Shown here one piece after another: positions 31,119-39,364 of a DNA stretch of 64,000 bases. The notes under the pieces were generated by a model. The model saw only the letters and a program-made list of their open reading frames with translations, did not search any database and was not told the origin of the DNA. A program made the translations under genes and the position numbers. How positions within the stretch are numbered: the first letter of the stretch is position 1; every line of letters starts with the position of its first letter. Origin of the DNA: Tetramitus jugosus (Eukaryota > Heterolobosea > Eutetramitea > Acrasida > Vahlkampfiidae). The DNA is taken from NCBI GenBank assembly GCA_937625935.1, contig OW569366.1:372001-436000 (forward strand), in the 5' to 3' direction.

Positions 31119-31640
31119 TCAGATCACCCAGTGTGATCCTAGCACTCCTCTTCTAGTTGTCATTGAGTTGTGGACTTTGAATCTCCTTTTCGGAGTCTGT
31201 TCTTGTGGCTCCCCTAGCTCAGTAGCAATGCTTTGGGTAACTTCTTGTTCCGGTATTGGAACCGGTTTGTTGCCCACTTGACCCTTTGTCTTTCCCAATT
31301 CCTTGGTGAGTTCTGTGACCTGTCGACGCAGTCCGTCAACCACCATCAGCATCTCCTCGTACATCTTTGTCAACCTCTTGTTGACAGCCTTGAGAGGGTC
31401 CCAGTAGCTTCTTGATGTTGTCCACTGACATGTTCTTCATGCCATGGACGACCACCTTTCTTGTGCAATCGACACTGAGCTTGGGTGCAGCAGTGCTGTT
31501 GCCAGTCCTCCTCTCTTTGTTGAAGAATGTGCTCGAGGATTGCTTTTTTTTAATACAACAAATGGTGCTCACGCACCACGTTGCGGAACTTTTATTTTTC
31601 TTTTGCGTGAGAGCAGGCTTGCCTGCTCTCAATTGTCTAA
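31119..31640 (-). repeat. Repeat-family fragment B, internally deleted
   Basis: Two frames match the N-terminal half of the intact copy. LSVDCTRKVVVHGMKNMSVD corresponds to HNVDCAKKVILHGVKGKTED, and LTKMYEEMLMVVDGLRRQV to LTKMYQELLAVVDDLRHQV. The region between them is deleted and the frame shifts. At DNA level B is closer to fragment C at 45.5 kb (shared TCGACGCAGTCCGTCAACCA) than to the intact copy, so there are at least two subfamilies. Confidence 0.85.
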
Positions 31641-31674
31641 CATGATGTGGTGTTTGCCCAGTGGAGTGGCAGGC

Positions 31675-32880
31675 CTACGCAACAGGATTCATTCTCTTCT
31701 TGGAATGTTGTTTTGATCCCTTCTTCAGGGATTCGTTGCGAGGGCCTCCACTACCATCTGGAGCACCACTGATGAGGTCAGATGGCTCCGTAGTCCTAGC
31801 CAGTTGGTAGGACCTACGGAGAGCACCTGACTTGATACTGGCCAACCTGGCCGGGATCTTGTTGGCAGCAGTGTCACCAACGGTGACACGTGCTGATCGC
31901 TTCTTGTGTTCGTTGAGTTGGGGACTCTGTAACTCACAGTCGGGGTTACTGAGATCCAACTCAACTGGATCTTCTTCGGTGACTGTGCTTCTTGCACGGT
32001 CCACCATGATTGCTCGGGCAGCAATCTCTTTCTTAACTTTCTTGAACACCTCGGAGGTGTTCAATACTAGCTGGAGGATTGCTCTGTTACGAGCATCCTC
32101 ATCAATGGTGTTGTTGGTTGGCTCTTGGGTGACTGCAGTTGGAGTGGCGGGATGGGATTCCGGCATGATCGACTCCCAGTCATCGTTCGTAGAGGGAGTC
32201 GAAGGTTCGAATTCGGAGATTCGCTCCGGCGTCCTTGGAGACGGGGATGCGAGGGGAATCCGATTGACGGAAGCCATGTCTTTTAACACACTGACTTGGT
32301 GGCGCAGGTCGTCCACCACAGCCAGTAGCTCTTGGTACATCTTGGTCAGCCTCTTGCTGACAGCCTTGACCGGATCACGTGGGCGTGGAAGGAAGCGCTT
32401 TGCTTCCACCTCCACTGGCATGGATTGAACGTTCCGAAGCAAAGCTTCGACATACGTTTCGGACTCCATCACAACAAAGGCGGTGTTGTGCTTCTTGAGC
32501 ACGTTCTTGACCTTTGTTGTGCCAAGCATGACCTTGATGTCGTCCTCCGTCTTACCTTTGACACCGTGGAGGATGACCTTCTTGGCACAATCTACGTTGT
32601 GCTTGAGTGCTGCCTTGCAGCCACTCATCTTCTTGTTGCGGTTGAAGGATTCAACAAACGGGTAAATGTTGTCATCAACAACAGTTACCCACGCAACAAA
32701 CCTCTTGGGGCCCTTCTTGATGACTTGGACCCTGGTGAGCAAATCACCAAAATCCAAGCCAATCTTCTTGGCCAAGGCAGCCTTGGGAGAGTCATCACAC
32801 TTTCCAGTGATGATGACCTCCTTGCTGCTTGGCGCAGTTCCTCTTGGCGCTGTGGTCCACACAGCATAGCGTGGATTCTC
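31675..32880 (-). mobile_element. Longest copy of a tRNA-linked repeat family; unrecognised ORF of about 400 codons
   Basis: The only copy with a long frame. From 32862 it codes for 395 residues, but the frame has no ATG there and stays open upstream, and homology with fragment C extends to about 32880 (PRYAVWTT versus SRYALWTT). The element end is therefore probably near 32880 and the protein is 5'-truncated or starts elsewhere. The N-terminal half has two alpha/beta stretches (EVIITGK...; KKVILHGVKGKTEDDIK; NTAFVVMESETYVEALL) that could be RRM-like. A short coiled coil follows (RLTKMYQELLAVVDDLRHQV), then a P/S/T linker and a basic tail. This layout recalls ORF1 proteins of LINE-type retroelements. 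No reverse transcriptase is in the window. It ends 75 bp upstream of tRNA-Val. Confidence 0.6.
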
Positions 32881-32955
32881 ATACTCACGAACAACAGGGG
32901 TGTGTGTTCGTTTTTCTCCAGGTGTTGCTTGTAAGTTGATGGAAAATTCCCAAGA

Positions 32956-33027
32956 GCAGGCGTAGATCAGTGGTTAGATCGTGGCCTTCACACGGCCGAG
33001 GTCGTGGGTTCGATCCCCATCGTCTGT
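32956..33027 (+). tRNA. tRNA-Val (anticodon CAC)
   Basis: A 72-nt cloverleaf: acceptor GCAGGCG pairs with CGTCTGT (two G-U pairs), D stem GATC/GATC, anticodon stem TGGCC/GGCCG with loop TTCACAC, T arm GTGGG-TTCGATC-CCCAT. No intron. A five-T pol III stop follows at 33030-33034. Confidence 0.95.
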
Positions 33028-33034
33028 AATTTTT

Positions 33035-34440
33035 AACTCCATGCTTGGGGATGCGAAGGGTTCATACCTTTTTTCTTGCTCGTTTAATAAAATGAAACTC
33101 TTCCGCACACTGTATATTACACAGAGATGAGATCGGATCAACAGAATACCAACTGCCGAATAATTGAATCAATTGAGAATGGTGTTCATGTTGATGGTAT
33201 TCCTCCAAAACCAATTCTGATCTCTGTCTATTTCTCCGTTAAAAAACGAATTCACTCACAATGCATTCAATGTTGCCAAAAAAATCACTTAAGAAGTTTG
33301 TGACAAGTGTTGCTTATGGAATGGGAGAGAAAGTCAAATGCAGTATTACAAAATGAATAAATGGGCGTTCACTTTACAAATCTGGAGGCAAGAAACCCGG
33401 TCCCATTTAATTATTGACAATGTTATCGCATGGTATTACTAATTTCAATCCTCAAGAGAGAGTAGTGTTGTTGTCATCAAACACTATTGAAGTAAAAAAT
33501 TTGTTCCTCGGATTTCTTTTGCGTCACACAGTCAATAAAAGGCTTCAGTCAACCCAAAAAAAGAAAAACAAAATAACGGAAATACTTGGATCCAAACACA
33601 ATCGTTCTTTTAGAGTTCTCTGGTTCCACTTGTCGATTGTAGTGATTGATGTGAAGGATGATAATACTCGGTCTTGCAAAATTGATTTGTTCTGCAGGTG
33701 AGAATGCGAGTACATTGTGGATGAGAACGTTTGTTTTGTTCAACAATTAACATAGTAAAAAACGCTAATGTATTCTCTCGATAGAGAATGGAAGTTGTTG
33801 TAGTTGCAAAACATTTTTTTAATGTAAGATAAATTTTTTAAAAAACAAGATGAAGTCCAATGAGAGGAATGGAAACTTTAAACAAAGATGAAAAGGTATA
33901 TATTGTTGGCATAGAAATAGTGTTTCTAGTCGAAGAGCTGCAAATTTTAGGTTCCTAAATTTACTCCACATTTTTGTGTGGAGAAATAATCTGCTACGGA
34001 ACACTCTGATTATCGAAAAGATAACAGAAGTCTAAAATTGGGAATAAGCATCAAATCCTTCTCTGTCATGCAAAATATGATATTGAGAGTCTTCGATTCT
34101 CTTGCATTGGAACGATAATGATCGAAAATTTATTTAGAATAGTTCGACATGAACCGATATTTCATCATTGCTAACTACTGTGAGTCATTTACCAAAGCAT
34201 GTAGATAGTGTTGTTCCCAGAGTACAATTTATTTAGCTGAATTGGATACGGAAGAAAGCTAAGTTTAGTTAATGAAATCCATTGTTGTATGAAGTCTGGG
34301 AAGGTAACCTAGGTGGCACAATTTCATTTGATTTTAGTCGAGATGAAACTTCTCAGATTTCCATGGACTTAGATGATATGAGAGAATCCCAGAAATGTAT
34401 CAAGAATTCGCACTTAAACAATATGGAAGCTTTGAAATAG
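33035..34440. other. Gene-poor AT-rich stretch
   Basis: About 1.4 kb with no convincing gene. Short frames on both strands lack motifs and have A/T-run composition. A weak imperfect inverted repeat lies at about 33120-33235. Confidence 0.5.
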
Positions 34441-34441
34441 A

Positions 34442-34886
34442 TTGAAAAACAAGGGTCCAAAACACATTGCTCGGGCGATTGAAAGTCAGGACATTGCGCG
34501 CAACTGGTTAAAAAGCACTTCTTTCCCTAGAGTAACTCTCTTTTGTTGTGCTGTGATTGGAGCAAATATTGAGGTGTTGAATTGGTTGTATGACAACGAA
34601 GTTGTTTCACGAGAGCGCATCCAAACCAAACTACCACACACAGATTTGGTTGTGCATAACCTTGATACACGTGCAAGAATGACAAAATCAAATGTTGTCA
34701 CAAAAACAAATTCCCTGTTGGAGATTTTGCCATAAATTATTCAATCCGGTCTGGAAGCAAGTGTTGGATTGGCTCGAAGAGAGGAAATTGAACGGGTCCG
34801 TTGATGAACCAGATATCGCAACGACACACAACAAAGTGATTAACAAATGGTTGATAGATCATGGCTATATTCCAAAGCAATCTTAA
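34442..34886 (+). pseudogene. Ankyrin-like repeat remnant with frameshift
   Basis: Two overlapping plus frames (34442-34735 and 34692-34886) read like decayed ankyrin-type units: FCCAVIGANIEVLNWLYDNE in the first and WKQVLDWLEERKLNG and VINKWLIDHGYI in the second, the pattern A-x-x-G-x-IEVLNWLYDNG common in protist and giant-virus ankyrin families. Continuity needs a +1 frame change near 34720. There is no ATG at the start and no repeats upstream, so only the end of a gene survives. Confidence 0.5.
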
Positions 34887-34972
34887 TAAAAACTTTGTTC
34901 TGGCATTCATTCATTGCACGATTCATATTAGAAACAATAACCCTTCCCTATTTTTTATTGCAACATGTCGAA

Positions 34973-35848
34973 TTAAGAACATCCTACTCCATTGGAAATG
35001 CCTTGGTTTTGGCCAGCAACACATTGATTTGCACCTTGGACTAAACCACTGCTTGCGGCGGTGGTACCACAACAACTATAAACAGCAGTGCTAAAGCAAG
35101 CACTTTGTCCTGGACAGTAATTTGGAGCAGCGCAATTGCACAAATGATTTCCAGTCAAACACTTGTATGCCGATAGTGCATAACATTGACTGCCACAGAG
35201 AGCTTGACCCGTACCACAAGAGGAAGGTGGTGGAGGAGGGATAGAAGGTGGGGGAGGTGTACTTGTGAGCAGAAGCACTTCACCACCAACACATCCATGG
35301 GTTACCGGATTATAGCATGAAATTCCACACAGTTGAGAACCAGTAGGGCAGACTGTAGTTCCACCCAAGCAGGTGTGAGTAGCAGAACTGAAGCACAATC
35401 CTTGTGTACCACATGTTCCTGTTCCGCACGTTCCACATGTTCCTCCTGTAAGTGGGGTGATCACACCAGCAACACATCGGAAGAGGGTAGGGTTGTAGCA
35501 GGTAGTACCACAAAGACCAAATGAAACTGGACAGAGTTGATTGCTTGGTGAGAAACAACGTTCAGTAGTGGGGTTGTAACAAGTAGAGCCACAGAGACGG
35601 AACGAAACTGAACAAAGCTGATTGCTTGGTGTAAAGCAGCGATGTGTAGTTGGATTGTAGCAAACAGATCCACAAAGACCAAACGAGATTGAGCAGATGT
35701 GATCACCTGGCTGAATACATCGATGAGTCAGTGGGTTGTAGCACAGAGTACCGCAAGCCACTCTTCCTGTTGGACATGTGGTTTGGGTTCGAGCATAAGC
35801 AAACATTGCTACAAGAGCAATGACAAACAAGTAAATTGAGAATTTCAT
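34973..35848 (-). CDS. Secreted tandem-repeat Cys-rich protein, CBM52-like
   Basis: 291 residues: signal peptide 1-19 (FSIYLFVIALVAMFAYA), then about eight modules of LCG-x-x-CYNP-x-T-x-x-C, each followed by LCP or a variant. The pattern resembles the carbohydrate-binding module CBM52/Carb_bind. Three central units (35460-35700) are almost identical 27-residue (81-nt) repeats, marking recent tandem duplication. A Pro-rich spacer (TPPPPSIPPPPPSS) separates the last modules, as in modular wall proteins. No catalytic domain. A wall, cyst or food-binding role is inference. Same pattern as the protein at 20642-21124. Confidence 0.8.
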   Translation of the reverse strand: MKFSIYLFVIALVAMFAYARTQTTCPTGRVACGTLCYNPLTHRCIQPGDHICSISFGLCGSVCYNPTTHRCFTPSNQLCSVSFRLCGSTCYNPTTERCFSPSNQLCPVSFGLCGTTCYNPTLFRCVAGVITPLTGGTCGTCGTGTCGTQGLCFSSATHTCLGGTTVCPTGSQLCGISCYNPVTHGCVGGEVLLLTSTPPPPSIPPPPPSSCGTGQALCGSQCYALSAYKCLTGNHLCNCAAPNYCPGQSACFSTAVYSCCGTTAASSGLVQGANQCVAGQNQGISNGVGCS

Positions 35849-36412
35849 TATTGGTTGGTTTGGTGGTTAAGTGGTTAAGTGCATTTAAGACCAAAATCTG
35901 TGACTTTTATAGTGAGGTTTATGATGGATCGATCTTAACTCTTCGGAGGTCGATCAAAGAAAGTCGGATCAGCATGATACCAATTCAACATATCGGACAA
36001 AAAAGTCCTTTTGTGTTTCGATCGACTACTGAAAAAAGCCAAATTGAATTTCTGAAAATGGTATCAATCTGCACAAATGTCCGAAATTTTGCGGCGAGTT
36101 GGCTATTGGCTACCCGTCAAATTCACTTATTTCATCACACTGCCGATGAGAAAGATAAGTTTGGTCGCTGGGTGTGCGAATCTGAGGTAAAATTCTGATT
36201 CCCTTGCAGCAACGAACCAGTCACGAAGATTGTTGGTGAAAATTATGTCCTTGGTGTTGTGATCCTTGGACATATCCCATTATGTTGTGTGTTAAAAATT
36301 TTATTGACTGTTGTATTATAAGTAGCAATTAACCAACACCGCAAGGCATCTCAAAAATAGGATCGAGATATCCAATTCCTTTACAACACAAAATACAGAT
36401 GAGATTTTACAT
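35849..36412. other. Spacer, no gene seen
   Basis: About 560 bp between the 5' end of the Cys-rich repeat gene (minus) and the 3' end of the dehydrogenase gene (minus). A 120-codon plus frame at 35836-36198 has no motif and overlaps the Cys-rich gene start; rejected. Confidence 0.45.
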
Positions 36413-37342
36413 TTACTCCATGAACCATCCATTGGAAACAATAAAGGATTGACCAGTCAAAGCATTGGACTCGAATCCAGCCACGAAAGCAGCAGCATTT
36501 GCCACATCCTCCACTGTTGCAAACTCGCCATTGACAGTGTCCTTGAGCATAATCTTTTGAACCACTTCTTCCTCAGAAATGTTCAACTCCTTGGCTTGTT
36601 CAGGAATCTGTTTCTCAACCAATGGAGTCAACACAAAACCAGGGCAAATGACATTCGCACTCACATTGTGCTTTGCAGCTTCCTTGGCCACAGTTCTGCA
36701 CAATCCCAAGACACCATGCTTTGCACTGACATAAGGTGCCTTCAATGGAGAAGCAGTCTTGGAGTGAACACTACCAATATAAATGACCTTTCCAGATTTT
36801 TGTTCGTACATGTGCTTCAAAGCAGCCTTGGTGCACAAAAATGGCGCGTCCAAGTGAACGCTCAAAATTTTGCGCCAATTTTCAAACTCCAAATCTACGA
36901 CGCTTGAAATGTGCTGCACACCAGCGTTGCAAACAAGCACATCCAATCTTCCATACTTTTCAATGATGGAGTTCATTCCCAAATTAACTTGATTCTCATC
37001 AGTCACATCCATTGGAACAGCATAATGATCACTACCTTCTAACTTGTCTACTGTTTGAGTGGCAGCCAAGTACCTTAAATCTCCGACAACGACTTTGGCG
37101 CCCATAGCGGCGAATTTCTTGCAAATGCCCTCTCCGATTCCTGATCCTCCGCCAGTCACAAAACAAACCTTGCCCTTGAGGTTACCAATCGAAGGACTAA
37201 TTGGTGCTTCTACTGTTTCTGTTGTTTGATTTTGTCTCATTTGTTGGTTGGTCATGTTGGCAAACAAGTGGTTCTTCTGATGAGAGATTGTGCTTCTTGG
37301 GAGAAGGGTTTTGGTGGCAATGGTTCTTGAGATTCTTTGCAT
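36413..37342 (-). CDS. D-3-hydroxybutyrate dehydrogenase (short-chain dehydrogenase)
   Basis: The frame opens at 37675, but the Met at 37342 begins a basic, Ser/Thr-rich presequence (MQRISRTIATKTLLPRS) of mitochondrial type; 309 residues. NAD-binding VTGGGSGIGEG near 64, NAGVQHIS, and catalytic YVSAKHG near 202. The bacterial-type hydroxybutyrate dehydrogenase fingerprint is present: NAG-x-QH, ICPGFVLTPLVEKQIPEQA, and the end NGWFME. The reaction interconverts D-3-hydroxybutyrate and acetoacetate with NAD. A broken duplicate lies at 29371-30041. Close similarity to bacterial enzymes may reflect old gene transfer, which needs a tree. Confidence 0.88.
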   Translation of the reverse strand: MQRISRTIATKTLLPRSTISHQKNHLFANMTNQQMRQNQTTETVEAPISPSIGNLKGKVCFVTGGGSGIGEGICKKFAAMGAKVVVGDLRYLAATQTVDKLEGSDHYAVPMDVTDENQVNLGMNSIIEKYGRLDVLVCNAGVQHISSVVDLEFENWRKILSVHLDAPFLCTKAALKHMYEQKSGKVIYIGSVHSKTASPLKAPYVSAKHGVLGLCRTVAKEAAKHNVSANVICPGFVLTPLVEKQIPEQAKELNISEEEVVQKIMLKDTVNGEFATVEDVANAAAFVAGFESNALTGQSFIVSNGWFME

Positions 37343-37689
37343 GATTTGATTCAGTTTGGTTTTTGTGATCACTGCTTTTATAGTGTTGTTTTTTTGTGGG
37401 TGGTGAGAACAAGGAAGGGTGAAGATGTTTCGTTGGGTTTGGGAGCTGAATCGGAATTGTGATGCTGCCAGCAACTTGACCGCACGCGCATGCGCTGAAG
37501 CGCTTTTGCGCAGCACATTTATCAGAACAGCCCCAGGTATTGAGAGATGAGAGATATCTGCCGTGTCGGCGTCACACGTGGAGATCCAATATTGTACATG
37601 TCTCGAACAAGGAGAACGATTGAGATATGTGTCCACTTGAGATCTCCTGATCTGGGGAATGCTTGAGATATTCATTTGTTTGCATATTC
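37343..37689. other. Spacer, no gene seen
   Basis: About 350 bp between two minus-strand genes; it must carry the dehydrogenase promoter. The upstream part of the open frame here (37343-37675) has no conserved motif and is treated as non-coding. Confidence 0.45.
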
Positions 37690-39276
37690 TTATCCACTAA
37701 TGTCACATCCAGGGCAATTGTGTACATCGTTGTGAATGTACGAATCGCACTCGATACAAAACACTTTTTGACATTGGAGGCACAGTAGTCGAAGTGTACT
37801 TTCTTTTGGCAGATGCTTCATGCATGAAAAACAGGCCAACTGTTTCTGAGTAGTCAGTTCTCTCAGCTTTGGAATTTGCATGGTTTGTGCCGATTGTTCA
37901 TTCAGTTCAATGAATGGTTTCACGGGGAACAAGTGATGATAGGATCGAGCCAAATGAGGCGAAGAAACCAATGTCAGACCACAGACTTTGCACTCTGTTG
38001 GTAATTCACAATATTTGCTCTTGCATTTTGGACAAATGTAGCCTCCTGATCTCACTTCCTGATGACAAGCACAAACACTGAAATAGCTCTCTGATTTCTT
38101 CTGTGGGAATCCCATACGAATCAGCGAAGCAGTTGTCGATCTTGTTTGCTTGGTGGTCACAGGTGGTGGCGAAGCGAAATCAAACAGGCATTCCTTGAAA
38201 TTCTCAGTGTTGAGAGGCACAGAAATGTTACCATTGGTCTCCTTGGCAATACACTTGAGAATGTGCATCTCTGCGTCCAATGAAACCACAGAGCATCGAA
38301 TATTGTTGTCTTTGAGTTCCTTAATCGTCTGGAATATATCTCCCGGGTCACAAGTGCTCAAACTAGAGTACACAATCAAAATTTCCTTGCTTCCATAGCT
38401 CGGTATCTGACTCAGTGACGCCATTCCTAGTTTAAGTGCATTCTGAAGCGATGCCTCACCTCCCATTTTCTTACTTCTCTGTTTTTCCATTTGTTGCATG
38501 CTCTCCAATGACTTATCACTCGGATCCATGAACAAGAATTGTTCCTTGAGTGCTCTCAACAATTGATTGACTGATCCACTGAGCTCCGAACACTTGTCCG
38601 CAATTGAATTTCTCGTCGCAATCAATCCCATCTGAGACAACGGATTCTGATCAAAGTACTCCTTGACATATTCAGCACAAGTCTCATGAACAATCTCTAG
38701 ACGTGCAGTTCTTGATCCATGCTCCATTGGTTGCATAATACCATTGCTCATATCCACCACAAGGTACAAGTATCGGATAATTCCCTTTCTAATAATAGAA
38801 ACAGGAGCTTGTTGAACAGAGAGATCAACAATGTCAGCCGATGTGGTTGTGCTTGAGATGGCTTCTCCAGTAGGTGTCAATGTAGATGTTGTGACTGTTG
38901 ATTTTTGAGCCAAATAGTGAATCGTGTTCTGCAACAAATAATTCTTATTTTGTGAAATTCGCGCTCTTTTTCTCCGCTCCTCCTGTAGACGCAATTGTTG
39001 AAGTTGAGCCAATTTTTCTTCTTCGCTGGATGCGTCACGGTCGAGTAAATCAATCTTGAATTGTTTTTCCCAAGTGTATCCTCTGCCAGTGGATGACTTG
39101 TGTTTGCTGTAACCGTAAATGTCATCGTCTGCTTGATCATCATCGTGATCGCCTTCATCAATGCGAATAATGTTGTTTTTTTGTTGTTGTTGTGAGGAGG
39201 AGGAGGATGCTTGAGCAGCTTGTTGTTGCTGTTGTTGCTGCTGTTGAGCAATTTTTTGAAGTCGACTGATGAACAT
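37690..39276 (-). CDS. GTF2H2: TFIIH subunit p44 / SSL1
   Basis: 528 residues. A Q-rich start is followed by YTWEKQFK (the conserved Ssl1 Y-x-WE motif). A von Willebrand A-like domain spans about 160-340 (YLYLVVDMSNGIMQPMEHG, EILIVYSSLSTCDPGDI). The Ssl1 zinc region holds CACHQE, YICPKC and CELPTECKVCGLTLVSSPHLARSYHHLFPV, and the C-terminal RING-like module holds CFSC, LCLQC, F-C-x-ECD and HNCPGC. p44 stimulates the XPD helicase in transcription initiation and nucleotide excision repair. It is longer than human p44 (395) because of N-terminal low complexity. Confidence 0.95.
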   Translation of the reverse strand: MFISRLQKIAQQQQQQQQQAAQASSSSSQQQQKNNIIRIDEGDHDDDQADDDIYGYSKHKSSTGRGYTWEKQFKIDLLDRDASSEEEKLAQLQQLRLQEERRKRARISQNKNYLLQNTIHYLAQKSTVTTSTLTPTGEAISSTTTSADIVDLSVQQAPVSIIRKGIIRYLYLVVDMSNGIMQPMEHGSRTARLEIVHETCAEYVKEYFDQNPLSQMGLIATRNSIADKCSELSGSVNQLLRALKEQFLFMDPSDKSLESMQQMEKQRSKKMGGEASLQNALKLGMASLSQIPSYGSKEILIVYSSLSTCDPGDIFQTIKELKDNNIRCSVVSLDAEMHILKCIAKETNGNISVPLNTENFKECLFDFASPPPVTTKQTRSTTASLIRMGFPQKKSESYFSVCACHQEVRSGGYICPKCKSKYCELPTECKVCGLTLVSSPHLARSYHHLFPVKPFIELNEQSAQTMQIPKLRELTTQKQLACFSCMKHLPKESTLRLLCLQCQKVFCIECDSYIHNDVHNCPGCDISG

Positions 39277-39364
39277 TTTGTGTTTGTTTTTTTTCTTGTT
39301 GTGATCAAAGAAAAATTGCGTTCCATTTTTTATGCGAACAATGTTTTATCTTGGGAATGTCCGA

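Noticed and set aside
31832-32934. Two plus frames of about 200 codons opposite the repeat-family ORF
   Set aside because: Fragments A-C keep protein similarity in the minus-strand frame, not in these; they are shadows.
29338-33030. Search for a reverse transcriptase, integrase or transposase ORF near the repeat copies
   Set aside because: No YxDD, DDE or GIY-type motif seen in any frame, so no autonomous element is claimed.
33120-33235. Imperfect inverted repeat (ACAGAGAT and GAATACCA in both arms)
   Set aside because: Only two short words match and spacing differs between arms; too weak to call a MITE or hairpin.
35836-36198. 120-codon plus frame
   Set aside because: No motif, overlaps the start of the secreted Cys-rich gene, and composition is spacer-like.
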